Positions 27,201 through 42,200 of a stretch of DNA of 64,000 bases are shown piece by piece (position 1 is the stretch's first letter; each line of letters begins with the position of its first letter). The notes below the pieces were generated by a model, which saw only the letters and a list, made by a program, of their open reading frames with translations, ran no database searches and had not been told where the DNA came from. Position numbers and translations under genes: made by a program. Origin of the DNA: Alentia gelatinosa (lineage: Eukaryota > Annelida > Polychaeta > Phyllodocida > Polynoidae); the NCBI GenBank assembly GCA_950022655.1, contig OX465579.1, forward strand, positions 75,279,193-75,343,192, in the 5' to 3' direction.

Positions 27201-30200
27201 GGACTTGGATAGAAATGTGCAACTAGGATATGAAATTGCTAATATCATAAAACTGAGATTGTGTTTCCTCATTTTGTCACTGATTTTGAGGGGTGAGCCA
27301 CATAGATAAGAAGTAGAAATTAGGATGCTCTTGAAATAAATTGACACATTTGTTGAAAACATCCATTTGTAACTTACCACTGGAAGTGTCTACTGATGTT
27401 GTTTCTACAGAGGCTAGCAATTAAAAAGAGAGAACATCTTAAAAATAGGCCGTTGCCTCAAAGAACTATCATAATGTTCATTGTATTTCTATTCTTATTT
27501 TTGTTGAGATAAAAAATCTTTGCATTGTAATGGAGATGGTCAACATATTTAAAAGTACCTTTCTGCTTCTACTCCATAGAGAGTACTATTCTTAAGATAA
27601 TTATCAAATTTTTCAATTCTATCAAATCGTACTACACAAATGCATCCTCTATCACAATGTTGAAAAAGGCTGCAAATTATTCATCTTAATTGTTTATAAT
27701 GGTTACTTAGAAAGGGCTATTGGTACTCACTCGAAAGAATTTCTGTTGAGGTTGGAGCTACCGATTCTGAAAGGTGATTTGAGACTCATGAGAAAGGGCC
27801 ATCAACATAGATCGATTCAGTATTGTCCAAACCCTTTAAGCTTCTAGTAACAGCAATAGGATTCCTCCTTATAAAAGATTCTGAATGAAAATAAAGCTTA
27901 CCTGTAGTGCTCAGTAGTGTGGTTGTTTCCACAGCTGCTGAAAGAAAAAATAAGACATGAAGTTAGATTGAACTATATATGGTGGTGAAAATCCAATCAA
28001 TTTCCCTTCTGGCCTGACAGTTGAACCAAGAGTATTGTACACTCTGACTATCACAGCTTGTGATAAAATTGGATAAAGACCCTCCCCAATATGTCCAAAT
28101 CAGGTAGACTGGTTTAAATTCAATCACTACTAAGAATTATCTGTTATCTACAGAGGTTCATTGACTATAGACCCTGCACTAGAAATCAAATGTGTGCTTG
28201 TGTAATTGATTAAAAGTACTTACAGGAAGAGCTCTCTTCTGATGTTGTAGGTGCTACAGACACTACAAAGGAAAGATCAAAGCACATTTTAGGAAACTGG
28301 ACTTGGATAGAAATGTGCAACTAGGATATGAAATTGCTAATATCATAAAACTGAGATTGTGTTTCCTCATTTTGTCACTGATTTTGAGGGGTGAGCCACA
28401 TAGATAAAAAGTAGAAAATAGGATGCACTTGAAATAAATTGACACATTTGTTGAAAACATCCATTTGTAACTCACCACTGGAAGTGTCTACTGATGTTGT
28501 TTCCACAGAGGCTAGAAATTAAAAAGAGAGAACATCATAGAAATAGCCCTTTGCCTCAATGAACTATCATAATGTGCATTGTATTTCTATTCTTATTTTT
28601 GTTGAGATAAAAAATCTTTGCATTGTAATGGAGATGCTCAACATATTTAAAAGTACCTTTCTGCTTCCGCGCCATAGAGAGTACTATTCTTAAGATAATT
28701 ATCAAATTTTTCAATTCTATCAAATCGTACTACACAAATGCATCCTCTATCACAATGTTGAAAAAGGCTGCAAATTATCCATCTTAATTGTTTATAATGG
28801 TTACTTAGAAAGGTCTATTGGTACTCACTGGAAGGAATTTCTGTTGAGGTTGGAGTTACCGATTCTGAAAGGTGATTTGAGACTCATGCGATAGGGCCAT
28901 CAACATAGATTGATTCAGTATTGTCCAAACCCATTAAGCTACTAGTAACAGCAATAGGATTCCTCCCTATAAAAGATTCTGAATGAGAATGAAGCTTACC
29001 TGTAGTGCTCAGTAGTGTGGTTGTTTCCACAGCTGCTAAAAGAAAAAATAAGACATGAAGTTAGATTGAACTATATATGGCGGTGAAAATCCCATCAATT
29101 TCCCTTTTGGCCTGACAGTTGAACCAAGAGTATTGTACACTCTGACTATCACAGCTTGTGATAAAATTGGATAAAGACCCTCCCCAATATGTCCCAATCA
29201 GGTAGACTGGTTTAAATTTAATCACTACTAAGAATTATCTGTTATCTACAGTGGTTCATTGACTATAGACCCTGCACTAGAGATCAAATGTGTGCTTGTG
29301 TAATTGATTGAAGGTACTTACAGGAAGAGCTCGCTTCTGATGTTGTAGGTGCTACAGACGCTACAAAGGAAAGATCAAAGCACATTTCAGGAAACTGGAC
29401 TTGGATAGAAATGTGCAACTAGGATATGAAATTGCTAATATCATAAAACTGAGATTGTGTTTCCTCATTTTGTCACTGATTTTGAGAGGTGAGCCACATA
29501 GATAAAAAGTAGAAATCAGGATGCTCTTGAAATAAATTGACACATTTGTTGAAAACATCCATTTATAACTCACCACTGGAAGTGTCTACTGATGTTGTTT
29601 CCACAGAGGCTAGAAATTAAAAACAGAGAACATCTTAAAAATAGCCCTTTGCCTCAATAAACTATCATAATGTGCATTGTATTTCTATTCTTATTTTTGT
29701 TGAGATAAAAAATATTTGCATTGTAATGGAGATGGTCAACATATTTAAAAGTACCTTTCTGCTTCCGCTCCATAGAGAGTACTATTCTTAAGATAATTAT
29801 CAAATGTTTCAATTCTATCAAATCGTACTACACAAATGCATCCTCTATCACAATGTTGAAAAAGGCTACAAATTATCCATCTTAATTGTTTATAATGGTT
29901 ACTTAGAAAGGTCTATTGGTACTCACTGGAAGGAATTTCTGTTGAGGTTGGAGTTACCGATTCTGAAAGGTGATTTGAGACTCATGAGAAAGGGCCATCA
30001 ACATAGATCGATTCAGTATTGTCCAAACCCTTTAAGCTTCTAGTAACAGCAATAGGATTCCTCCTTATAAAAGATTCTGAATGAAAATGAAGCTTACCTG
30101 TAGTGCTCAGTAGTGTGGTTGTTTCCACAGCTGTTAAAAGAAAAAATAAGACATGAAGTTAGATTGAACTATATATGGTGGTGAAAATCCCATCAATTTC

Positions 30201-33200
30201 CCTTCTGGCATGACAGTTGAACCAAGAGTATTGTACACTCTGACTATCACAGCTTGTGACAAAATTGGATAAAGACCCTCCCCAATATGTCCAAATCAAG
30301 TAGACTGGTTTAAATTTAATCACAACTGAGAATTATTTGTTATCTACAGAGGTTCATTGACTTTAGACCCTGCACTAGAGATCAAATGTGTGCTTGTGTA
30401 ATTGATTAAAAGTACTTACAGGAAGAGCTCTCTTCTGATGTTTTAGGTGCTACAGGCACTACAAAGGAAAGATCAAAGCACATTTCAGGAAACTGGACTT
30501 GGATAGAAATGTGCAACTAGGATATGAAATTGCTAATATCATAAAACTGAGATTGTGTTTCCTCATTTTGTCACTGATTTTGAGGGGTGAGCCACATAGA
30601 TAAAAAGTAGAAATTAGGATGCTCTCGAAATAAATTGACACATTAGTTGAAAACATCCATTTGTAACTTACCACTGGAAGTGTCTACTGATGTTGTTTCT
30701 ACAGAGGCTAGCAATTAAAAAGAGAGAACATCTTAAAAATAGGCCATTGCCTCAAAGAACTATCATAATGTTCATTGTATTTCTATTCTTATTTTTGTTG
30801 AGATAAAAAATCTTTGCATTGTAATGGAGATGGTCAACATATTTAAAAGTACCTTTCTGCTTCCGCTCCATAGAGAGTACTATTCTTAAGATAATTATCA
30901 AATTTTTCAATTCTATCAAATCGTACTACACAAATGCATCCTCTATCACAATGTTGAAAAAGGCTGCAAATTATTCATCTTAATTGTTTATAATGGTTAC
31001 TTAGAAAGGTCTATTGGTACTCACTCGAAAGAATTTCTGTTGAGGTTGGAGCTACCGATTCTGAAAGGTGATTTGAGACTCATGAGAAAGGGCCATCAAC
31101 ATAGATCGATTCAGTATTGTCCAAACCCTTTAAGCTTCTAGTAACAGCAATAGGATTCCTCCTTATAAAAGATTCTGAATGAAAATAAAGCTTACCTGTA
31201 GTGCTCAGTAGTGTGGTTGTTTCCACAGCTGCTGAAAGAAAAAATAAGACATGAAGTTAGATTGAACTATATATGGTGGTGAAAATCCAATCAATTTCCC
31301 TTCTGGCCTGACAGTTGAACCAAGAGTATTGTACACTCTGACTATCACAGCTTGTGATAAAATTGGATAAAGACCCTCCCCAATATGTCCAAATCAGGTA
31401 GACTGGTTTAAATTCAATCACTACTAAGAATTATCTGTTATTTACAGAGGTTCATTGACTATAGACCCTGCACTAGAAATCAAATGTGTGCTTGTGTAAT
31501 TGATTAAAAGTACTTACAGGAAGAGCTCTCTTCTGATGTTGTAGGTGCTACAGACACTACAAAGGAAAGATCAAAGGACATTTTAGGAAACTGGACTTGG
31601 ATAGAAATGTGCAACTAGGATATGAAATTGCTAATATCATAAAACTGAGATTGTGTTTCCTCATTTTGTCACTGATTTTGAGGGGTGAGCCACATAGATA
31701 AAAAGTAGAAAATAGGATGCACTTGAAATAAATTGACACATTTGTTGAAAACATCCATTTGTAACTCACCACTGGAAGTGTCTACTGATGTTGTTTCCAC
31801 AGAGGCTAGAAATTAAAAAGAGAGAACATCATAGAAATAGCCCTTTGCCTCAATGAACTATCATAATGTGCATTGTATTTCTATTCTTATTTTTGTTGAG
31901 ATAAAAAATCTTTGCATTGTAATGGAGATGCTCAACATATTTAAAAGTACCTTTCTGCTTCCGCGCCATAGAGAGTACTATTCTTAAGATAATTATCAAA
32001 TTTTTCAATTCTATCAAATCGTACTACACAAATGCATCCTCTATCACAATGTTGAAAAAGGCTGCAAATTATCCATCTTAATTGTTTATAATGGTTACTT
32101 AGAAAGGTCTATTGGTACTCACTGGAAGGAATTTCTGTTGAGGTTGGAGTTACCGATTCTGAAAGGTGATTTGAGACTCATGAGAAAGGGCCACCAACAT
32201 AGATCAATTCAGTATTGTCGAAACCCCTAATGCTACTAGTAACAGCAATAGGATTCCTCCTTATAAAAGATTCTGAATGAGAATGAAGCTTACCTGTAGT
32301 GCTCAGTAGTGTGGTTGTTTCCACAGCTGCTAAAAGAAAAAATAAGACATGAAGTTAGATTGAACTATATATGGTGGTGAAAATCCCATCAATTTCCCTT
32401 CTGGCCTGACAGTTGAACCAAGAGTATTGTACACTCTGACTATCACAGCTTGTGATAAAATTGGATAAAGACCCTCCCCAATATGTCCAAATCAGGTAGA
32501 CTGGTTTAAATCTAATCACTACTTAGAATTATCTGTTATCTTCAGAGGTTCATTGACTATAGACCCTGCACTAGAGATCAAATGTGTGCTTGTGTAATTG
32601 ATTAAAAGTACTTACAGGAAGAGCTCTCTTCTGATGTTGTAGGTGCTACAGGCACTACAAAGGAAACATCAAAGCACATTTCAGGAAACTGGACTTGGAT
32701 AGAAATGTGCAACTAGGATATGAAATTGCTAATATCATAAAACTGAGTTTGTGTTTCCTCATTTTGTCACTGATTTTGAGGGGTGAGCCTCATAGATAAA
32801 AAGTAGAAATTAGGATGCTCTTGAAATAAATTGACACATTTGTTGAAAACATCCATTTGTAACTCACCACTGGAAGTGTCTACTGATGTTGTTTCCACAG
32901 AGGCTAGAAATTAAAAAGAGAGAACATCTTAAAAAAAGCCCTTTGCCTCAATGAACTATCATAATGTGCATTGTATTTCTATTCTTATTTTTGTTGAGAT
33001 AAAAATCTTTGCATTGTAATGGAGATGCTCAAAATATTTAAAAGTACCTTTCTGCTTCCCCTCCATAGAGAGTACTACTCTTAAGATAATTATCAAATGT
33101 TTCAATTCTATCAAATAGTACTATACAAATGCATCCTCTATCACAATGTTGAAAAAGGCTACAAATTATCCATCTTAATTGTTTATAATGGTTACTTAGA

Positions 33201-36200
33201 AAGGTCCATTGGTACTCACTCGAAGGAATTTCTGTTGAGGTTGGAGTTACCGATTCTGAAAGGTGATTTGAGACTCATGAGAAAGGGCCATCAACATAGA
33301 TCGATTCAGTATTGTCCAAACCCTTTAAGCTACTAGTAACAGCAATAGGATTCCTCCTTATAAAAGATTCTTAATTAAAAATGAAGCTTACCTGTAGTGC
33401 TATGTAGTGTGGTTGTTTCCACAGCTGCTGAAAGAAAAAATAAGACATGAAGTTAGATTGAACTATATATGGTGGTGAAAATCCCATCAATTTCCCTTTT
33501 GGCCTGACAGTTGTACCAAGAGTATTGTACACTCTGACTATCACAGCTTGTGATAAAATTGGATAAAGACCCTCCCCAATATGTCCAAATCAGGTAGACT
33601 GGTTTAAATTTAATCACTACTAAGAATTATCTGTTATCTACAGAGGTTCATAGAATATAGAACCTGCACTAGAGATCAAATGTGTGCTTGTGTAATTGAT
33701 TAAAAGTACTTACAGGAAGAGCTCTCTTCTGATGTTGTAGGTGCTATAGACACTACAAAGGAAAGATTAAATCACATTTCAGGAAACTGGACTTGGATAG
33801 AAATGTGCAACTAGGATATGAAATTGCTAATATCATAAAACTGAGATTGTGTTTCCTCCTTTTGTCACTGATTTTCAGGGGTGAGCCACATAGATAAAAA
33901 GTAGAAATTAGGATGCTCTTGAAATAAATTGACACATTTGTTGAAAACATCCATTTGTTACTCACCACTGGAAGTGTCTACTGATGTTGTTTCCACAGAG
34001 GCTAGAAATTAAAAAGAGAGAACATCTTAAAAATAGCCCTTTGCCTCAATGAACTATCATAATGTGCATTGTATTTCTATTCTTATTTTTGTTGAGATAA
34101 AAAATCTTTGCATTGTTATGGAGATGGTCAACATATTTAAAAGTACCTTTCTGCTTCCGCTCCATAGAGAGTACTATTTTTAAGATAATTATCAAATGTT
34201 TCAATTCTATCAAATCGTACTACATACATGCATCCTCTATCACAATGTTGAAAAAGGCTGCAAATTATCCATCTTAATTGTTTATAATGGTTACTTAGAG
34301 AGGTCTATTGCTACTCACTCGAAGGAATTTCTGTTGAGGTTGGAGTTACCAATTCTGAAAGGTGATTTGAGACTCATGAGAAAGGGCCACCAACATAGAT
34401 CAATTCAGTATTGTCGAAACCCCTAATGCTACTAGTAATCAGCAATAGGATTCCTCCTTATAAAAGATTCTGAATGAAAATAAAGCTTACCTGTTGTGCT
34501 CGGTAGTGTGGTTGTTTCCACAGCTGCTAAAAGAAAAAAATAGTACATGAAGTTAGATTGAACTATATATGGCGGTGAAAATCCCATCAATTTCCCCTCT
34601 GGCCTGACAGTTGAACCAAGAGTATTGTACACTCTGAATATCACAGCTTGTGATAAAATTGGATAAAGACCCTCCCCAATATGTCCCACCAGGTAGACTG
34701 GTTTAAATTTAATCACTACTTAGAATTATCTGTTATCTTCAGAGGTTCATTGACTATAGACCCTGCACTAGAGATCAAATGTGTGCTTGTGTAATTGATT
34801 AAAAGTATTTACAGGAAGAGCTCTCTTCTATTGTTGTAGGTGCTACAGGCACTACAAAGGAAAGATCAAAGCACATTTCAGGAAACTGGACTTGGATAGA
34901 AATGTGCAACTAGGATATGAAATTGCTAATATCATAAAACTGAGTTTGTGTTTCCTCATTTTGTCACTGATTTTGAGGGGTGAGCCACATAGATAAAAAG
35001 TAGAAATTAGGATGCTCTTGAAATAAATTGACACATTTGTTGAAAACATCCATTTGTAACTCACCACTGGAAGTGTCTACTGATGTTGTTTCCACAGAGG
35101 CTAGAAATTAAAAAGAGAGAACATCTTAAAAAAAGCCCTTTGCCTCAATAAACTATCATAATGTGCATTTTATTTCTATTCTTATTTTTGTTGAAATAAA
35201 AATCTTTGCATTGTAATGGAGATGCTTAACATATTTAAAAGTACCTTTCTGCTTCCCCTCCATAGAGAGTACTACTCTTAAAATAATTATCAAATGTTTC
35301 AATTCTATCAAATCGTACTACACAATTGCATCCTCTATCACAATGTTGAAAAAGGCTACAAATTATCCATCTTAATTGTTTATAATGGTTACTTAGAAAG
35401 GTCCATTGGTACTCACTTGAAGGAATTTCTGTTGAAGTTGGAGTTACCGATTCTGAAAGGTTATTTGAGACTCATGAGAAAGGGCCATCAACATAGATCG
35501 ATTCAGTATTGTCCAAACCCTTTAAGCTACTAGTAACAGCAATAGGATTCCTATTTATAAAAGATTCTGAATTAAAAATGAAGCATACCTGTAGTGCTCA
35601 GTAGTGTGGTTGTTTCCACAGCTGCTGAAAGAAAAAATAAGACATGAAGTTAGATTGAACTATATATGGTGGTGAAAATCCCATCAATTTCCCTTCTGGC
35701 CTGACAGTTGAACCAAGAGTATTGTACACTCTGACTATCACAGCTTGTGATAAAATTGGATAAGGACCCTCCCCAATATGTCCAACCAGGTAGACTGGTT
35801 TAAATTTAATCACTACTAAGAATTATCTGTTATCTACAGAGGTTCATTGACTATAGACCCTGCACTAGAGATCAAATGTGTGCTTGTGTAATTAATTAAA
35901 AGTACTTACAGGAAGAGTTCTCTTCTGATGTTGTAGGTGCTATAGACACTACAAAGGAAAGATTAAATCACATTTCAGGAAACTGGACTTGGATAGAAAT
36001 GTGCAACTAGGATATGAAATTTTTAATATCATAAAACTGAGATTGTGTTTCCTCCTTTTGTCACTGATTTTCAGGGGTGAGCCACATAGATAAAAAGTAG
36101 AAATTAGGATGCTCTTGAAATAAATTGACACATTTGTTGAAAACATCCATTTGTTACTCACCACTGGAAGTGTCTACTGATGTTGTTTCCACAGAGGCTA

Positions 36201-39200
36201 GAAATCAAAAAGAGAGAACATCTTAAAAATAGCTCTTCGGCTCAATGAACTATCATAATGTGCATTGTATTTCTATTCTTATTTTTGTTGAGATAAAAAA
36301 TCTTTGCATTGTAATGGAGATGGTCAACATATTTAGGAAACTGGACTTGGATAGAAATGTGTAACTAGGATATGAAATTGCTAATATCATAAAACCGAGA
36401 TTGTGTTTCCTCATTTTGTCACTGATTTTGGGGGGTGAGCCACATAGATAAAAAGTAGAAATTAGGATGCTCTTGAAATAAATTGACACATTTGTTTAAA
36501 ACATCCATTTGTAACTCACCACTGGAAGTGTCTACTGATGTTGTTTCCACAGAGGCTAGAAATTAAAAAGAGAGATCATCTTAAAAATAGCCCTTTGCCT
36601 CAATGAACTATAATAATGTGCATTGTATTTCTATTCTTATTTTTGTTGAGATAAAAATCTTTGCATTGTAATGGAGATGCTCAACATATTTAAAATTACC
36701 TTTCTGCTTCCCCTCCATAGAGAGTACTACTCTTAAGATAATTATCAAATGTTTCAATTCTATCAAATCGTACTATACAAATGCATCCTCTATCACAATG
36801 TTGAAAAAGGCTGCAAATTATCCATCTTAATTGTTTATAATGGCTACTTAGAGAGGTCTATTGGTACTTACTCAAAGGAATTTCTGTTGAGGTTGAAGTT
36901 ACCGATTCTGATAGGTGATTTGAGACTCATGAGAAAGGGCCACCAACATAGATCAATTCAGTATAGTCGAAACCCCTTATGCTACTAGTAATCAGCAATA
37001 GGATTCCTCCTTATAAAAGATTCTGAATGAAAATTAAGTTTACCTGTTAAGCTCGGTAGTGTGGTTGTTTCCACAGCTGCTAAAAGAAAAAATAAGACAT
37101 GAAGTTAGATTGAACTATATATGGTGGTGAAAATCCCATCAATTTAGATTGAATTATATATGGTGGTGAAAATCCCATCAATTTCCCTTCTGGCCTGACA
37201 GTTGAACCAAGAGTATTGTACACTCTGACTATCACAGCTTGTGATAAAATTGGATAAAGACCCTCCCCAATATGTCCAAATCAGGTAGACTGGTTTAAAT
37301 CTAATCACTACTTAGAATTATCTGTTATCTTCAGAGGTTCATTGACTATAGACCCTGCACTAGAGATCAAATGTGTGCTTATGTAATTGATTAAAAGTAC
37401 TTACAGGAAGAGCTCTCTTCTGATGTTGTAGGTGCTACAGGCACTACAAAGGAAAGATTAAAGCACATTTCAGGAAACTGGACTTGGATAGAAATGTGCA
37501 ACTAGGATATGAAATTGCTAATATCATAAAACTGAGTTTGTGTTTCCTCATTTTGTCACTGATTTTGAGGGGTGAGCCTCATAGATAAAAAGTAGAAATT
37601 AGGATGCTCTTGAAATAAATTGACACATTTGTTGAAAACATCCATTTGTAACTCACCACTGGAAGTGTCTACTGATGTTGTTTCCACAGAGGCTAGAAAT
37701 TAAAAAGAGAGAACATCTTAAAAAAGCCCTTTGCCTCAATGAACTATCATAATGTGCATTGTATTTCTATTCTTATTTTTGTTGAGATAAAAATCTTTGC
37801 ATTGTAATGGAGATGCTCAACATATTTAAAAGTACCTTTCTGCTTCCCCTCCATAGAGAGTACTACTCTTAAGATAATTATCAAATGTTTCAATTCTACC
37901 AAATCGTACTATACAAATGCATCCTCTATCACAATGTTGAAAAAGGCTACAAATTATCCATCTTAATTGTTTATAATGGTTACTTAGAAAGGTCCATTGG
38001 TACTCACTCGAAGGAATTTCTGTTGAGGTTGGAGTTACCGATTCTGAAAGGTGATTTGAGACTCATGAGAAAGGGCCATCAACATAGATCGATTCAGTAT
38101 TGTCCAAACCCTTTAAGCTACTAGTAACAGCAATAGGATTCCTCCTTATAAAAGATTCTGAATTAAAAATGAAGCTTACCTGTAGTGCTATGTAGTGTGG
38201 TTGTTTCCACAGCTGCTGAAAGAAAAAATAAGACATGAAGTTAGATTGAACTATATATGGTGGTGAAAATCCCATCAATTTCCCTTTTGGCCTGACAGTT
38301 GTACCAAGAGTATTGTACACTCTGACTATCACAGCTTGTGATAAAATTGGATAAAGACCCTCCCCAATATGTCCAAATCAGGTAGACTGGTTTAAATTTA
38401 ATCACTTCTAAGAATTATCTGTTATCTACAGAGGTTCATTGACTATAGAACCTGCACTAGAGATCAAATGTGTGCTTGTGTAATTGATTAAAAGTACATA
38501 CAGGAAGAGCTCTCTTCTGATGTTGTAGGTGCTATAGACACTACAAAGGAAAGATTAAAGCACATTTCAGGAAACTGGACTTGGATAGAAATGTGCATCT
38601 AGGATATGAAATTGCTAATATCATAAAACTGAGATTGTGTTTCCTCCTTTTGTCACTGATTTTCAGGGGTGAGCCACATAGATAAAAAGTAGAAATTAGG
38701 ATGCTCTTGAAATAAATTGACACATTTGTTGAAAACATCCATTTGTAACTCACCACTGGAAGTGTCTACTGATGTTGTTTCCACAGAGGCTAGAAATTAA
38801 AAAGAGAGAACATCTTAAAAATAGGCCTTTGCCTCAATGAACTATCATGATGTGCATTGTATTTCTATTCTTATTTTTGTTGAGATAAAAAATCTTTGCA
38901 TTGTTATGGAGATGGTCAACATATTTAAAAGTACCTTTCTGCTTCCGCTCCATAGAGAGTACTATTTTTAAGATAATTATCAAATGTTTCAATTCTATCA
39001 AATCGTACTACATACATGCATCCTCTATCACAATGTTGAAAAAGGCTGCAAATTATCCATCTTAATTGTTTATAATGGTTACTTAGAGAGGTCTTTTGGT
39101 ACTCACTCGAAGGAATTTCTGTTGAGGTTGGAGTTACCAATTCTGAAAGGTGATTTGAGACTCATGAGAAAGGGCCACCAACATAGATCAATTCAGTATA

Positions 39201-42200
39201 GTCGAAACCCCTAATGCTACTAGTAATCAGCAATAGGATTCCTCCTTATAAAAGATTCTGAATGAAAATGAAGCTTACCTGTTGTGCTCGGTAGTGTGGT
39301 TGTTTCCACAGCTGCTAAAAGAAAAAATAAGACATGAAGTTAGATTGAACTATATGGTGGTGAAAATCCCATCAATTTAGATTGAATTATATATGGTGGT
39401 GAAAATCCCATCAATTTCCCTTCTGGCCTGACAGTTGAACCAAGAGTATTGTACACTCTGACTATCACAGCTTGTGATAAAATTGGATAAAGACCCTCCC
39501 CAATATGTCCAAATCAGGTAGACTGGTTTAAATCTAATCATTACTTAGAATTATCTGTTATCTTCAGAGGTTCATTGACTATAGACCCTGCACTAGAGAT
39601 CAAATGTGTGCTTGTGTAATTGATTAAAAGTACTTACAGGAAGAGCTCTCTTCTGATGTTGTAGGTGCTACAGGCACTACAAAGGAAAGATTAAATCACA
39701 TTTCAGGAAAATGGACTTGGATAGAAATGTGCAACTAGGATATGAAATTGCTAATATCATAAAACTGAGTTTGTGTTTCTTCATTTTGTCACTGATTTTG
39801 AGGGGTGAGCCACATAGATAAAAAGTAGAAATTAGGATGCTCTTGAAATAAATTGACACATTTGTTGAAAACATCCATTTGTAACTCACCACTGGAAGTG
39901 TCTACTGATGTTGTTTCCACAGAGGCTAGAAATTAAAGAGAGAGAACATCTTAAAAATAGCCCTTTGCCTCAATGAACTATCATAATGTGCATTGTATTT
40001 CTATTCTTATTTTTGTTGAGATAAAAAATCTTTGCATTGTTATGGAGATGGTCAACATATTTAAAAGTACCTTTCTGCTTTCGCTCCATAGAGAGTACTA
40101 TTCTTAAGATAATTATCAAATGTTTCAATTCTATCAAATCGTACTACATACATGCATCCTCTATCACGATGTTGAAAAAGGCTGCAAATTATCCATCTTA
40201 ATTGTTTATAATGGTTACTTAGAGAGGTCTATTGGTACTCACTTGAAGGAATTTCTGTTGAGGTTGGAGTTACCGATTCTGAAAGGTGATTTGAGACTCA
40301 TGAGAAAGGGCCACCAACATAGATCAATTCAGTATTGTCGAAACCCCTTATGCTACTAAAATCAGCAATAGAATTCCTCCTTATAAAAGATTCTGAATGA
40401 AAATGAAGCTTACCTGTTGTGCTCGGTAGTGTGGTTGTTTCCACAGCTGCTAAAAGAAAAAATAAAACATGAAGTTAGATTGAACTATATATAGTGGTGA
40501 AAATCCCATCAATTTTCCTTTTGGCCTGACAGTTGAACAGAGAGTATTGTACACTCTGACTATCACAGCTTGTGATAAAATTGGATAAAGACCCTCCCCA
40601 ATATGTCCAAATCAGGTAGACTGGTTTAAATTTAATCACTACTAAGAATTATCTGTTATCTACAGTGGTTCATTGACTATAGACCCTGCACTAGAGATCA
40701 AATGTGTGCTTGTGTAATTGATTTAAAGTACTTACAGGAAGAGCTCTCTTCTGATGTTGTAGGTGCTATAGACACTACAAAGGAAAGATTAAAGCACATT
40801 TCAGGAAACTGGACTTGGATAGAAATGTGCAACTAGGATATGAAATTGCTAATATCATAAAACTGAGATTGTGTTTCCTCATTTTGTCACTGATTTTCAG
40901 GGGTGAGCCACATAGATAAAAAGTTGAAATTAGGATGCTCTTGAAATAAATTGACACATTTGTTGAAACATCCATTTGTTACTCACCACTGGAAGTGTCT
41001 ACTGATGTTGTTTCCACATAGGCTAGAAATTAAAAAGAGAGAACATCTTAAAAATAGCCCTTTGCCTCAATGAACTATCATAATGTGCATTGTATTTCTA
41101 TTCTTATTTTTGTTGAGATAAAAAATCTTTGCATTGTTATGGAGATGGTCAACATATTTAAAAGTACCTTTCTGCTTCCGCTCCATAGAGAGTACTATTC
41201 TTAAGATAATTATCAAATGTTTCAATTCTATCAAATCGTACTATATACATGCATCCTCTATCACAATGTTGAAAAAGGCTGCAAATTATCCATCTTAATT
41301 GTTTATAATGGTTACTTAGAGAGGTCTATTGGTACTCACTCGAAGGAATTTCTGTTGAGGTTGGAGTTACCGATTCTGAAAGGTGATTTGAGACTCATGA
41401 GAAAGGGCCACCAACATACATCAATTCAGTATTGTCGCAACCCCTTATGCTACTAGTAATCAGCAATAGGATTCCTCCTTATAAAAGATTCTGAATGAAA
41501 ATGAAGCTTACCTGTTGTGCTCGGTAGTGTGGTTGTTTCCACAGCTGCTAAAAGAAAAAATAAGACATGAAGTCAGATTGAACTATATATGGTGGTGAAA
41601 ATCCCATTAAATTATATATGGTGGTGAAAATCCCATCAATTTCCCTTCTGGCCTGACAGTTGAACCAAGAGTATTGTACACTCTGACTATCACAGCTCTG
41701 GATAAAATTGGATAAAGACCCTCCCCAATATATCCAAATCAGGTAGACTGGTTTAAATCTAATCACTTCTTAGAATTATCTGTTATCTTCAGAGGTTCAT
41801 TGACTATAGACCCTGCACTAGAGATCAAATGTGTGCTTGTGTAATTGATTAAAAGTACTTACAGGAAGAGCTCTCTTCTGATGTTGTAGGTGCTATAGAC
41901 ACTACAAAGGAAAGATTAAATCACATTTCAGGAAACTGGACTTGGATAGAAATGGGCAACTAGGATATGAAATTTTTAATATCATAAAACTGAGATTGTG
42001 TTTCCTCCTTTTGTCACTGATTTTCAGGGGTGAGCCACATAGATAAAAAGTAGAAATTAGGATGCTCTTGAAATAAATTGACACATTTGTTGAAAACATC
42101 CATTTGTAACTCACCACTGGAAGTGTCTACTGATGTTGTTTCAACAGAGGCTAGAAATTAAAAAGAGAGAACATCTTAAAAATAGCCCTTTGCCTCAATG

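Noticed and set aside
34432..34716. Longer minus-strand frames of 72-94 codons crossing exon B (also at 6018, 9503, 15088, 35598, 38063)
   Set aside because: They read through exon B and its flanking introns and exist only in some copies, depending on single-base indels. They look like chance frames.
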